Source: Balanoglossus misakiensis (taxonomy: Eukaryota; Hemichordata). From it: DNA of 64,000 nucleotides. This document shows, piece by piece, positions 14,711-29,100 of this stretch. The notes below the pieces were generated by a model. It did no database searches, was not told where the DNA came from, and saw only the letters and a list, made by a program, of their open reading frames with translations. The DNA lies in the NCBI GenBank assembly GCA_040954595.2, contig CM082595.2:4278001-4342000 (forward strand). The letters are read 5' to 3'. Position numbers and translations under genes: made by a program. Each line of letters opens with the position of its first letter. Within the stretch, counting starts at the first letter, position 1.

Positions 14711-16276
14711 TTGAAAATTAAAAAAGTCGGAAAATTGTGATTTTTTGATGAAAATCATGGGCTATAACCCATGATTTTTGTGAAAAATGGCCAAATTTTG
14801 AAAATTAGAAAAGTCGGAAAATTGTGATTTTTTGATGAAAATCATGGGCTATAACCCATGATTTTTGTGAAAAATGGCCAAATTTTGAAAATTAGAAAAG
14901 TCGGAAAATTGTGATTTTTTGATGAAAATCATGGGCTATAACCCATGATTTTTGTGAAAAATGGCCAAATTTTGAAAATTAGAAAAGTCGGAAAATTGTG
15001 ATTTTTTGATGAAAATCATGGGCTATAACCCATGATTTTTGTGAAAAATGGCCAAATTTTGAAAATTAAAAAAGTCGGAAAATTGTGATTTTTTGATGAA
15101 AATCATGGGCTATAACCCATGATTTTTGTGAAAAATGGCCAAATTTTGAAAATTAAAAAAGTCGGAAAATTGTGATTTTTTGATGAAAATCATGGGCTAT
15201 AACCCATGATTTTTGTGAAAAATGGCCAAATTTTGAAAATTAGAAAAGTCGGAAAATTGTGATTTTTTGATGAAAATCATGGGCTATAACCCATGATTTT
15301 TGTGAAAAATGGCCAAATTTTGAAAATTAAAAAAGTCGGAAAATTGTGATTTTTTGATGAAAATCATGGGCTATAACCCATGATTTTTGTGAAAAATGGC
15401 CAAATTTTGAAAATTAAAAAAGTCGGAAAAGTGTGATTTTTTGATGAAAATCATGGGCTATAACCCATGATTTTTGTGAAAAATGGCCAAATTTTGAAAA
15501 TTAAAAAAGTCGGAAAATTGTGATTTTTTGATGAAAATCATGGGCTATAACCCATGATTTTTGTGAAAAATGGCCAAATTTTGAAAATTAGAAAAGTCGG
15601 AAAATTGTGATTTTTTGATGAAAATCATGGGCTATAACCCATGATTTTTGTGAAAAATGGCCAAATTTTGAAAATTAGAAAAGTCGGAAAATTGTGATTT
15701 TTTGATGAAAATCATGGGCTATAACCCATGATTTTTGTGAAAAATGGCCAAATTTTGAAAATTAGAAAAGTCGGAAAATTGTGATTTTTTGATGAAAATC
15801 ATGGGCTATAACCCATGATTTTTGTGAAAAATGGCCAAATTTTGAAAATTAAAAAAGTCGGAAAATTGTGATTTTTTGATGAAAATCATGGGCTATAACC
15901 CATGATTTTTGTGAAAAATGGCCAAATTTTGAAAATTAAAAAAGTCGGAAAATTGTGATTTTTTGATGAAAATCATGGGCTATAACCCATGATTTTTGTG
16001 AAAAATGGCCAAATTTTGAAAATTAGAAAAGTCGGAAAATTGTGATTTTTTGATGAAAATCATGGGCTATAACCCATGATTTTTGTGAAAAATGGCCAAA
16101 TTTTGAAAATTAAAAAAGTCGGAAAATTGTGATTTTTTGATGAAAATCATGGGCTATAACCCATGATTTTTGTGAAAAATGGCCAAATTTTGAAAATTAA
16201 AAAAGTCGGAAAAGTGTGATTTTTTGATGAAAATCATGGGCTATAACCCATGATTTTTGTGAAAAATGGCCAAATT
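14711..16276 (-). repeat. Nine-monomer higher-order repeat, two tandem copies (783 bp each)
   Basis: Using A = TTAAAAAAG/AAAATTG, G = TTAGAAAAG/AAAATTG and S = TTAAAAAAG/AAAAGTG, the monomers from 14,711 read A-G-G-G-A-A-G-A-S. The same string repeats from 15,494 and ends at 16,276. Equivalent bases are exactly 783 = 9 x 87 apart. Looser versions (GGG followed by A/S runs) occur through about 12.8-20 kb. Confidence 0.8.
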
Positions 16277-19200
16277 TTGAAAATTAAAAAAGTCGGAAAA
16301 TTGTGATTTTTTGATGAAAATCATGGGCTATAACCCATGATTTTTGTGAAAAATGGCCAAATTTTGAAAATTAAAAAAGTCGGAAAATTGTGATTTTTTG
16401 ATGAAAATCATGGGCTATAACCCATGATTTTTGTGAAAAATGGCCAAATTTTGAAAATTAAAAAAGTCGGAAAATTGTGATTTTTTGATGAAAATCATGG
16501 GCTATAACCCATGATTTTTGTGAAAAATGGCCAAATTTTGAAAATTAAAAAAGTCGGAAAATTGTGATTTTTTGATGAAAATCATGGGCTATAACCCATG
16601 ATTTTTGTGAAAAATGGCCAAATTTTGAAAATTAAAAAAGTCGGAAAATTGTGATTTTTTGATGAAAATCATGGGCTATAACCCATGATTTTTGTGAAAA
16701 ATGGCCAAATTTTGAAAATTAAAAAAGTCGGAAAATTGTGATTTTTTGATGAAAATCATGGGCTATAACCCATGATTTTTGTGAAAAATGGCCAAATTTT
16801 GAAAATTAGAAAAGTCGGAAAATTGTGATTTTTTGATGAAAATCATGGGCTATAACCCATGATTTTTGTGAAAAATGGCCAAATTTTGAAAATTAGAAAA
16901 GTCGGAAAATTGTGATTTTTTGATGAAAATCATGGGCTATAACCCATGATTTTTGTGAAAAATGGCCAAATTTTGAAAATTAAAAAAGTCGGAAAATTGT
17001 GATTTTTTGATGAAAATCATGGGCTATAACCCATGATTTTTGTGAAAAATGGCCAAATTTTGAAAATTAAAAAAGTCGGAAAATTGTGATTTTTTGATGA
17101 AAATCATGGGCTATAACCCATGATTTTTGTGAAAAATGGCCAAATTTTGAAAATTAGAAAAGTCGGAAAATTGTGATTTTTTGATGAAAATCATGGGCTA
17201 TAACCCATGATTTTTGTGAAAAATGGCCAAATTTTGAAAATTAGAAAAGTCGGAAAATTGTGATTTTTTGATGAAAATCATGGGCTATAACCCATGATTT
17301 TTGTGAAAAATGGCCAAATTTTGAAAATTAGAAAAGTCGGAAAATTGTGATTTTTTGATGAAAATCATGGGCTATAACCCATGATTTTTGTGAAAAATGG
17401 CCAAATTTTGAAAATTAAAAAAGTCGGAAAATTGTGATTTTTTGATGAAAATCATGGGCTATAACCCATGATTTTTGTGAAAAATGGCCAAATTTTGAAA
17501 ATTAAAAAAGTCGGAAAATTGTGATTTTTTGATGAAAATCATGGGCTATAACCCATGATTTTTGTGAAAAATGGCCAAATTTTGAAAATTAAAAAAGTCG
17601 GAAAATTGTGATTTTTTGATGAAAATCATGGGCTATAACCCATGATTTTTGTGAAAAATGGCCAAATTTTGAAAATTAGAAAAGTCGGAAAATTGTGATT
17701 TTTTGATGAAAATCATGGGCTATAACCCATGATTTTTGTGAAAAATGGCCAAATTTTGAAAATTAGAAAAGTCGGAAAATTGTGATTTTTTGATGAAAAT
17801 CATGGGCTATAACCCATGATTTTTGTGAAAAATGGCCAAATTTTGAAAATTAGAAAAAGTCGGAAAATTGTGATTTTTTGATGAAAATCATGGGCTATAA
17901 CCCATGATTTTTGTGAAAAATGGCCAAATTTTGAAAATTAAAAAAGTCGGAAAATTGTGATTTTTTGATGAAAATCATGGGCTATAACCCATGATTTTTG
18001 TGAAAAATGGCCAAATTTTGAAAATTAAAAAAAGTCGGAAAATTGTGATTTTTTGATGAAAATCATGGGCTATAACCCATGATTTTTGTGAAAAATGGCC
18101 AAATTTTGAAAATTAGAAAAGTCGGAAAATTGTGATTTTTTGATGAAAATCATGGGCTATAACCCATGATTTTTGTGAAAAATGGCCAAATTTTGAAAAT
18201 TAGAAAAGTCGGAAAATTGTGATTTTTTGATGAAAATCATGGGCTATAACCCATGATTTTTGTGAAAAATGGCCAAATTTTGAAAATTAGAAAAGTCGGA
18301 AAATTGTGATTTTTTGATGAAAATCATGGGCTATAACCCATGATTTTTGTGAAAAATGGCCAAATTTTGAAAATTAAAAAAGTCGGAAAATTGTGATTTT
18401 TTGATGAAAATCATGGGCTATAACCCATGATTTTTGTGAAAAATGGCCAAATTTTGAAAATTAAAAAAGTCGGAAAAGTGTGATTTTTTGATGAAAATCA
18501 TGGGCTATAACCCATGATTTTTGTGAAAAATGGCCAAATTTTGAAAATTAAAAAAGTCGGAAAAGTGTGATTTTTTGATGAAAATCATGGGCTATAACCC
18601 ATGATTTTTGTGAAAAATGGCCAAATTTTGAAAATTAAAAAAGTCGGAAAATTGTGATTTTTTGATGAAAATCATGGGCTATAACCCATGATTTTTGTGA
18701 AAAATGGCCAAATTTTGAAAATTAAAAAAGTCGGAAAATTGTGATTTTTTGATGAAAATCATGGGCTATAACCCATGATTTTTGTGAAAAATGGCCAAAT
18801 TTTGAAAATTAAAAAAGTCGGAAAATTGTGATTTTTTGATGAAAATCATGGGCTATAACCCATTATTTTTGTGAAAAATGGCCAAATTTTGAAAATTAAA
18901 AAAGTCGGAAAATTGTGATTTTTTGATGAAAATCATGGGCTATAACCCATGATTTTTGTGAAAAATGGCCAAATTTTGAAAATTAGAAAAGTCGGAAAAT
19001 TGTGATTTTTTGATGAAAATCATGGGCTATAACCCATGATTTTTGTGAAAAATGGCCAAATTTTGAAAATTAAAAAAGTCGGAAAAGTGTGATTTTTTGA
19101 TGAAAATCATGGGCTATAACCCATGATTTTTGTGAAAAATGGCCAAATTTTGAAAATTAAAAAAGTCGGAAAAGTGTGATTTTTTGATGAAAATCATGGG

Positions 19201-22200
19201 CTATAACCCATGATTTTTGTGAAAAATGGCCAAATTTTGAAAATTAGAAAAGTCGGAAAATTGTGATTTTTTTGATGAAAATCATGGGCTATAACCCATG
19301 ATTTTTGTGAAAAATGGCCAAATTTTGAAAATTAAAAAAGTCGGAAAATTGTGATTTTTTGATGAAAATCATGGGCTATAACCCATGATTTTTGTGAAAA
19401 ATGGCCAAATTTTGAAAATTAGAAAAGTCGGAAAATTGTGATTTTTTGATGAAAATCATGGGCTATAACCCATGATTTTTGTGAAAAATGGCCAAATTTT
19501 GAAAATTAGAAAAGTCGGAAAATTGTGATTTTTTGATGAAAATCATGGGCTATAACCCATGATTTTTGTGAAAAATGGCCAAATTTTGAAAATTAGAAAA
19601 GTCGGAAAATTGTGATTTTTTGATGAAAATCATGGGCTATAACCCATGATTTTTGTGAAAAATGGCCAAATTTTGAAAATTAGAAAAGTCGGAAAATTGT
19701 GATTTTTTGATGAAAATCATGGGCTATAACCCATGATTTTTGTGAAAAATGGCCAAATTTTGAAAATTAAAAAAGTCGGAAAATTGTGATTTTTTGATGA
19801 AAATCATGGGCTATAACCCATGATTTTTGTGAAAAATGGCCAAATTTTGAAAATTAAAAAAGTCGGAAAAGTGTGATTTTTTGATGAAAATCATGGGCTA
19901 TAACCCATGATTTTTGTGAAAAATGGCCAAATTTTGAAAATTAGAAAAGTCGGAAAATTGTGATTTTTTGATGAAAATCATGGGCTATAACCCATGATTT
20001 TTGTGAAAAATGGCCAAATTTTGAAAATTAGAAAAGTCGGAAAATTGTGATTTTTTGATGAAAATCATGGGCTATAACCCATGATTTTTGTGAAAAATGG
20101 CCAAATTTTGAAAATTAAAAAAGTCGGAAAATTGTGATTTTTTGATGAAAATCATGGGCTATAACCCATTATTTTTGTGAAAAATGGCCAAATTTTGAAA
20201 ATTAAAAAAGTCGGAAAATTGTGATTTTTTGATGAAAATCATGGGCTATAACCCATGATTTTTGTGAAAAATGGCCAAATTTTGAAAATTAGAAAAGTCG
20301 GAAAATTGTGATTTTTTGATGAAAATCATGGGCTATAACCCATGATTTTTGTGAAAAATGGCCAAATTTTGAAAATTAAAAAAGTCGGAAAAGTGTGATT
20401 TTTTGATGAAAATCATGGGCTATAACCCATGATTTTTGTGAAAAATGGCCAAATTTTGAAAATTAGAAAAGTCGGAAAAGTGTGATTTTTTGATGAAAAT
20501 CATGGGCTATAACCCATGATTTTTGTGAAAAATGGCCAAATTTTGAAAATTAGAAAAGTCGGAAAATTGTGATTTTTTGATGAAAATCATGGGCTATAAC
20601 CCATGATTTTTGTGAAAAATGGCCAAATTTTGAAAATTAAAAAAGTCGGAAAATTGTGATTTTTTGATGAAAATCATGGGCTATAACCCATGATTTTTGT
20701 GAAAAATGGCCAAATTTTGAAAATTAGAAAAGTCGGAAAATTGTGATTTTTTGATGAAAATCATGGGCTATAACCCATGATTTTTGTGAAAAATGGCCAA
20801 ATTTTGAAAATTAAAAAAGTCGGAAAATTGTGATTTTTTGATGAAAATCATGGGCTATAACCCATGATTTTTGTGAAAAATGGCCAAATTTTGAAAATTA
20901 GAAAAGTCGGAAAATTGTGATTTTTTGATGAAAATCATGGGCTATAACCCATGATTTTTGTGAAAAATGGCCAAATTTTGAAAATTAGAAAAGTCGGAAA
21001 ATTGTGATTTTTTGATGAAAATCATGGGCTATAACCCATGATTTTTGTGAAAAATGGCCAAATTTTGAAAATTAAAAAAGTCGGAAAATTGTGATTTTTT
21101 GATGAAAATCATGGGCTATAACCCATGATTTTTGTGAAAAATGGCCAAATTTTGAAAATTAAAAAAGTCGGAAAAGTGTGATTTTTTGATGAAAATCATG
21201 GGCTATAACCCATGATTTTTGTGAAAAATGGCCAAATTTTGAAAATTAGAAAAGTCGGAAAATTGTGATTTTTTGATGAAAATCATGGGCTATAACCCAT
21301 GATTTTTGTGAAAAATGGCCAAATTTTGAAAATTAGAAAAGTCGGAAAATTGTGATTTTTTGATGAAAATCATGGGCTATAACCCATGATTTTTGTGAAA
21401 AATGGCCAAATTTTGAAAATTAAAAAAGTCGGAAAATTGTGATTTTTTGATGAAAATCATGGGCTATAACCCATGATTTTTGTGAAAAATGGCCAAATTT
21501 TGAAAATTAAAAAAGTCGGAAAATTGTGATTTTTTGATGAAAATCATGGGCTATAACCCATGATTTTTGTGAAAAATGGCCAAATTTTGAAAATTAAAAA
21601 AGTCGGAAAATTGTGATTTTTTGATGAAAATCATGGGCTATAACCCATGATTTTTGTGAAAAATGGCCAAATTTTGAAAATTAAAAAAGTCGGAAAATTG
21701 TGATTTTTTGATGAAAATCATGGGCTATAACCCATGATTTTTGTGAAAAATGGCCAAATTTTGAAAATTAGAAAAGTCGGAAAATTGTGATTTTTTGATG
21801 AAAATCATGGGCTATAACCCATGATTTTTGTGAAAAATGGCCAAATTTTGAAAATTAGAAAAGTCGGAAAATTGTGATTTTTTGATGAAAATCATGGGCT
21901 ATAACCCATGATTTTTGTGAAAAATGGCCAAATTTTGAAAATTAGAAAAGTCGGAAAATTGTGATTTTTTGATGAAAATCATGGGCTATAACCCATGATT
22001 TTTGTGAAAAATGGCCAAATTTTGAAAATTAAAAAAGTCGGAAAATTGTGATTTTTTGATGAAAATCATGGGCTATAACCCATGATTTTTGTGAAAAAAG
22101 GCCAAATTTTGAAAATTAAAAAAGTCGGAAAATTGTGATTTTTTGATGAAAATCATGGGCTATAACCCATGATTTTTGTGAAAAATGGCCAAATTTTGAA

Positions 22201-25200
22201 AATTAGAGAAGTCGGAAAATTGTGATTTTTTGATGAAAATCATGGGCTATAACCCATGATTTTTGTGAAAAATGGCCAAATTTTGAAAATTAAAAAAGTC
22301 GGAAAAGTGTGATTTTTTGATGAAAATCATGGGCTATAACCCATGATTTTTGTGAAAAATGGCCAAATTTTGAAAATTAAAAAAGTCGGAAAATTGTGAT
22401 TTTTTGATGAAAATCATGGGCTATAACCCATGATTTTTGTGAAAAATGGCCAAATTTTGAAAATTAAAAAAGTCGGAAAATTGTGATTTTTTGATGAAAA
22501 TCATGGGCTATAACCCATGATTTTTGTGAAAAATGGCCAAATTTTGAAAATTAGAAAAGTCGGAAAATTGTGATTTTTTGATGAAAATCATGGGCTATAA
22601 CCCATGATTTTTGTGAAAAATGGCCAAATTTTGAAAATTAAAAAAGTCGGAAAAGTGTGATTTTTTGATGAAAATCATGGGCTATAACCCATGATTTTTG
22701 TGAAAAATGGCCAAATTTTGAAAATTAGAAAAGTCGGAAAATTGTGATTTTTTGATGAAAATCATGGGCTATAACCCATGATTTTTGTGAAAAATGGCCA
22801 AATTTTGAAAATTAGAAAAGTCGGAAAATTGTGATTTTTTGATGAAAATCATGGGCTATAACCCATGATTTTTGTGAAAAATGGCCAAATTTTGAAAATT
22901 AGAAAAGTCGGAAAATTGTGATTTTTTGATGAAAATCATGGGCTATAACCCATGATTTTTGTGAAAAATGGCCAAATTTTGAAAATTAAAAAAGTCGGAA
23001 AATTGTGATTTTTTGATGAAAATCATGGGCTATAACCCATGATTTTTGTGAAAATGGCCAAATTTTGAAAATTTAAAAAAGTCGGAAAATTGTGATTTTT
23101 TGATGAAAATCATGGGCTATAACCCATGATTTTTGTGAAAAATGGCCAAATTTTGAAAATTAGAAAAGTCGGAAAATTGTGATTTTTTGATGAAAATCAT
23201 GGGCTATAACCCATGATTTTTGTGAAAAATGGCCAAATTTTGAAAATTAAAAAAGTCGGAAAATTGTGATTTTTTGATGAAAATCATGGGCTATAACCCA
23301 TGATTTTTGTGAAAAATGGCCAAATTTTGAAAATTAGAAAAGTCGGAAAATTGTGATTTTTTGATGAAAATCATGGCTATAACCCATGATTTTTGTGAAA
23401 AATGGCCAAATTTTGAAAATTAGAAAAGTCGGAAAATTGTGATTTTTTGATGAAAATCATGGGCTATAACCCATGATTTTTGTGAAAAATTGGCCAAATT
23501 TTGAAAATTAAAAAAGTCGGAAAATTGTGATTTTTTGATGAAAATCATGGGCTATAACCCATGATTTTTGTGAAAAATGGCCAAATTTTGAAAATTAAAA
23601 AAGTCGGAAAAGTGTGATTTTTTGATGAAAATCATGGGCTATAACCCATGATTTTTGTGAAAAATGGCCAAAATTTTGAAAATTAGAAAAGTCGGAAAAT
23701 TGTGATTTTTTGATGAAAATCATGGGCTATAACCCATGATTTTTGTGAAAAATGGCCAAATTTTGAAAATTAGAAAAGTCGGAAAATTGTGATTTTTTGA
23801 TGAAAATCATGGGCTATAACCCATGATTTTTGTGAAAAATGGCCAAATTTTGAAAATTAAAAAAGTCGGAAAATTGTGATTTTTTGATGAAAATCATGGG
23901 CTATAACCCATGATTTTTGTGAAAAATGGCCAAATTTTGAAAATTAAAAAAGTCGGAAAATTGTGATTTTTTGATGAAAATCATGGGCTATAACCATGAT
24001 TTTTGTGAAAAATGGCCAAATTTTGAAAATTAAAAAAGTCGGAAAATTGTGATTTTTTGATGAAAATCATGGGCTATAACCCATGATTTTTGTGAAAAAT
24101 GGCCAAATTTTGAAAATTAAAAAAGTCGGAAAATTGTGATTTTTTGATGAAAATCATGGGCTATAACCCATGATTTTTGTGAAAAATGGCCAAATTTTGA
24201 AAATTAGAAAAGTCGGAAAATTGTGATTTTTTGATGAAAATCATGGGCTATAACCCATGATTTTTGTGAAAAATGGCCAAATTTTGAAAATTAAAAAAGT
24301 CGGAAAATTGTGATTTTTTGATGAAAATCATGGGCTATAACCCATGATTTTTGTGAAAATGGCCAAATTTTGAAAATTAGAAAAGTCGGAAAATTGTGAT
24401 TTTTTGATGAAAATCATGGGCTATAACCCATGATTTTTGTGAAAAATGGCCAAATTTTGAAAATTAAAAAAGTCGGAAAATTGTGATTTTTTGATGAAAA
24501 TCATGGGCTATAACCCATGATTTTTTGTGAAAAAATGGCCAAATTTTGAAAATTAGAAAAGTCGGAAAATTGTGATTTTTTGATGAAAATCATGGGCTAT
24601 AACCCATGATTTTTGTGAAAAATGGCCAAATTTTGAAAATTAAGAAGTCGGAAAATTGTGATTTTTTTGATGAAAATCATGGGCTATAACCCATGATTTT
24701 TGTGAAAAATGGCCAAATTTTGAAAAATTAGAAAAGTCGGAAAATTGTGATTTTTTGATGAAAATCATGGGCTATAACCCATGATTTTTGTGAAAAATGG
24801 CCAAATTTTGAAAATTAAAAAAGTCGGAAAATTGTGATTTTTTGATGAAAATCATGGGCTATAACCCATGATTTTTGTGAAAAATGGCCAAATTTTGAAA
24901 ATTAAAAAAGTCGGAAAATTGTGATTTTTTGATGAAAATCATGGGCTATAACCCATGATTTTTGTGAAAAATGGCCAAATTTTGAAATTAGAAAAGTCGG
25001 AAAATTGTGATTTTTTGATGAAAATCATGGGCTATAACCCATGATTTTTGTGAAAAATGGCCAAATTTTGAAAATTAAAAAAGTCGGAAAAGTGTGATTT
25101 TTTGATGAAAATCATGGGCTATAACCCATGATTTTTGTGAAAAATGGCCAAATTTTGAAAATTAGAAAAGTCGGAAAATTGTGATTTTTTGATGAAAATC

Positions 25201-26036
25201 ATGGGCTATAACCCATGATTTTTGTGAAAAATGGCCAAATTTTGAAAATTAAAAAAGTCGGAAAATTGTGATTTTTTGATGAAAATCATGGGCTATAACC
25301 CATGATTTTTGTGAAAATGGCCAAATTTTGAAAATTAGAAAAGTCGGAAAATTGTGATTTTTTTGATGAAAATCATGGGCTATAACCCATGATTTTTGTG
25401 AAAAATGCCAAATTTTGAAAATTAAAAAAGTCGGAAAATTGTGATTTTTTGATGAAAATCATGGGCTATAACCCATGATTTTTGTGAAAAATGGCCAAAT
25501 TTTGAAAATTAAAAAAGTCGGAAAATTGTGATTTTTTGATGAAAATCATGGGCTAAACCCATGATTTTTGTGAAAAATGGCCAAATTTTGAAAATTAGAA
25601 AAGTCGGGAAAATTGTGATTTTTGATGAAAATCATGGGCTATTACCCATGATTTTGTGAAAAATGGCCAAATTTTGAAAATTAAAAAGTCGGAAAATGTG
25701 ATTGTTTGATGAAAATCATGGGCTATAACCCATGATTTTTGTGAAAAATGGCCAAATTTGAAAATTAGAAAAGTCGGAAAATTGTGATTTTTTGATGAAA
25801 ATCATGGGCTAAAACCCATGATTTTTGTGAAAAATGGCCAAATTTTGAAAATTAAAAAAGTGAAATTGTGATTTTTGATGAAAATCATGGGCTATAACCC
25901 ATGATTTTTGTGAAAAATGGCCAAATTTTGAAAATTAAAAATGTATGTTGGCCAAATTTGACTGAAAGTGTGATTTTTTGATGAAAATCATGGGCTATTA
26001 ACCCATGATTTTTGTGAAAAATGGCCTAATTTTGAC

Positions 26037-26136
26037 NNNNNNNNNNNNNNNNNNNNNNNNNNNNNNNNNNNNNNNNNNNNNNNNNNNNNNNNNNNNNNNN
26101 NNNNNNNNNNNNNNNNNNNNNNNNNNNNNNNNNNNN
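26037..26136. other. Assembly gap (100 N)
   Basis: Exactly 100 N, the conventional length for a gap of unknown size. Both flanks are satellite with unusually many indels, as expected at low-quality contig ends. The true right-array length is therefore unknown. Confidence 0.98.
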
Positions 26137-29100
26137 ATGAAAATTATGGGCTATAACCCATGATTTTGTGTGAAAAATGGCCAAATTTTAGAAATTAAAA
26201 AAGTCGGAAAATTGTGATTTTTTGATGAATATCATGGGCTATATGAAAATTAAAAAGTCGGAAAATTGAGATTTTTTGATGAAATCATGGGCTATAACCC
26301 AGATTTTTGTGAAAAATGGCCAAATTTTGAAAATTAGAAAAGTCGGAAAATTGTGATTTTTTGATGAAAATCATGGGCTATAACCCATGATTTTTGTGAA
26401 AAATGGCCAATTTGAAATTAAGAAAATCGGGAAATTGTGATTTTTGATGAAAATCATGGGCTATAACCCATGATTTTTGTGACAAATGGCCAAATTTTGA
26501 AAATTAGAAAAGTCGGAAAATTGTGATTTTTTGATGAAAATCATGGGCTATAACCCATGATTTTGTGAAAAATGGCCAAATTTTGAAAATTAGAAAAAGT
26601 CGGAAATTGTGATTTTTGATGAAAATCATGGGCTATAACCATGATTTTTGTGAAAAATGGCCAAATTTTGAAAATTAGAAAAGTCGGAAAATTGTGATTT
26701 TTGATGAAAATCATGGGCTATAACCCATGATTTTTTGTGAAAAATGGCCAACATTTTGAAAATTAAAAAGTCGGAAAATTGTGATTTTTTGATGAAAATC
26801 ATGGGCTATAACCCATGATTTTTGTGAAAAATTGCCAAATTTTGAAAATTAAAAAAGTCGGAAAATTGTGATTTTTTGATGAAAATCATGGGCTATAACC
26901 CATGATTTTTGTTGAAAAATGGCCAATTTTGAAAATTAGAAAAGTCGGAAAATTGTGATTTTTTGATGAAAATCATGGGCTATAACCCATGATTTTTGTG
27001 AAAAAATGGCCAAATTTTGAAAATTAAAAAAAGTCGGAAAATTGTGATTTTTTGATGAAAATCATGGCTATAACCCATGATTTTGTGAAAAATGCCAAAT
27101 TTTGAAAATTAGAAAAGTCGGAAAATTGTGATTTTTTGATGAAAATCATGGGCTATAACCCATGATTTTTGTGAAAAATGGCCAAATTTTGAAAATTAGA
27201 AAAGTCGGAAAATTGTGATTTTTTGATAAAAATCAAGGGCTATAACCCATGATTTTGTGAAAAATGGCCAAATTATGAAAATTAGAAAAGTCGGAAAATT
27301 TTGATTTTTTGATGAAAATCATGGCTATAACCCATGATTTTTGTGAAAAAATGGCCAAATTTTGAAAATAAAAAAGTCGGAAAATTGTGATTTTTTGATG
27401 AAAATCATGGGCTATAACCCATGATTTTTGTGAAAAATGGCCAAATTTTGAAAATTAAAAAAGTCGGAAAATTGTGATTTTTTGATGAAAATCATGGGCT
27501 ATAACCCATGATTTTTGTGAAAAATGGCCAAATTTTGAAAATTAGAAAAGTCGGAAAATTGTGATTTTTGATGAAAATCATGGCTATAACCCATGATTTT
27601 TGTGAAAAATGGCCAAATTTTGAAAAGTAGAAATTCGGAAAATTGTGATTTTTTGATGAAAATCATGGCTATAACCCATGATTTTTGTGAAAAATGGCCA
27701 AATTTTGAAAATTAGAAAAGTCGGAAAATTGTGATTTTTTGATGAAAATCATGGGCTATAACCCATGATTTTTGTGAAAAATGGCCAAATTTTGAAAATT
27801 AGAAAAGTCGGAAAATTGTGATTTTTTGATGAAAATCATGGGCTATAACCCATGATTTTTGTGAAAAATGGCCAAATTTTGAAAATTAAAAAAAGTCGGA
27901 AAATTGTGATTTTTTGATGAAAATCATGGGCTATAACCCATGATTTTTGTGAAAAATGGCCAAATTTTGAAAATTAAGAAAAGTCGGAAAATTGTGATTT
28001 TTTGATGAAAATCATGGGCTATAACCCATGATTTTTGTGAAAAATGGCCAAATTTTGAAAATTAAAAAAGTCGGAAAATTGTGATTTTTTGATGAAAATC
28101 ATGGGCTATAACCCATGATTTTTGTGAAAAATGGCCAAATTTTGAAAATTAGAAAAGTCGGAAAATTGTGATTTTTTGATGAAAATCATGGGCTATAACC
28201 CATGATTTTTGTGAAAAATGGCCAAATTTTGAAAATTAGAAAAGTCGGGAAATTGTGATTTTTTGATGAAAATCATGGGCTATAACCCATGATTTTTGTG
28301 AAAAATGGCCAAATTTTGAAAATTAGAAAAGTCGGGAAATTGTGATTTTTTGATGAAAATCATGGGCTATAACCCATGATTTTTGTGAAAAATGGCCAAA
28401 TTTTGAAAATTAGAAAAGTCGGAAAATTGTGATTTTTTGATGAAAATCATGGGCTATAACCCATGATTTTTGTGAAAAATGGCCAAATTTTGAAAATTAA
28501 AAAAGTCGGAAAATTGTGATTTTTTGATGAAAATCATGGGCTATAACCCATTGTGATTTTTTGATGAAAATCATGGGCTATAACCCATGATTTTTGTGAA
28601 AAATGGCCAAATTTTGAAAATTAAAAAAGTCGGAAAATTGTGATTTTTTGATGAAAATCATGGGCTATAACCCATGATTTTTGTGAAAAATGGCCAAATT
28701 TTGAAAATTAGAAAAGTCGGAAAATTGTGATTTTTTGATGAAAATCATGGGCTATAACCCATGATTTTTGTGAAAAATGGCCAAATTTTGAAAATTAGAA
28801 AAGTCGGAAAATTGTGATTTTTTGATGAAAATCATGGGCTATAACCCATGATTTTTGTGAAAAATGGCCAAATTTTGAAAATTAAAAAAAGTCGGAAAAT
28901 TGTGATTTTTTGATGAAAATCATGGGCTATAACCCATGATTTTTGTGAAAAATGGCCAAATTTTGAAAATTAGAAAAGTCGGAAAATTGTGATTTTTTGA
29001 TGAAAATCATGGGCTATAACCCATGATTTTTGTGAAAAATGGCCAAATTTTGAAAATTAAAAAAGTCGGAAAATTGTGATTTTTTGATGAAAATCATGGG

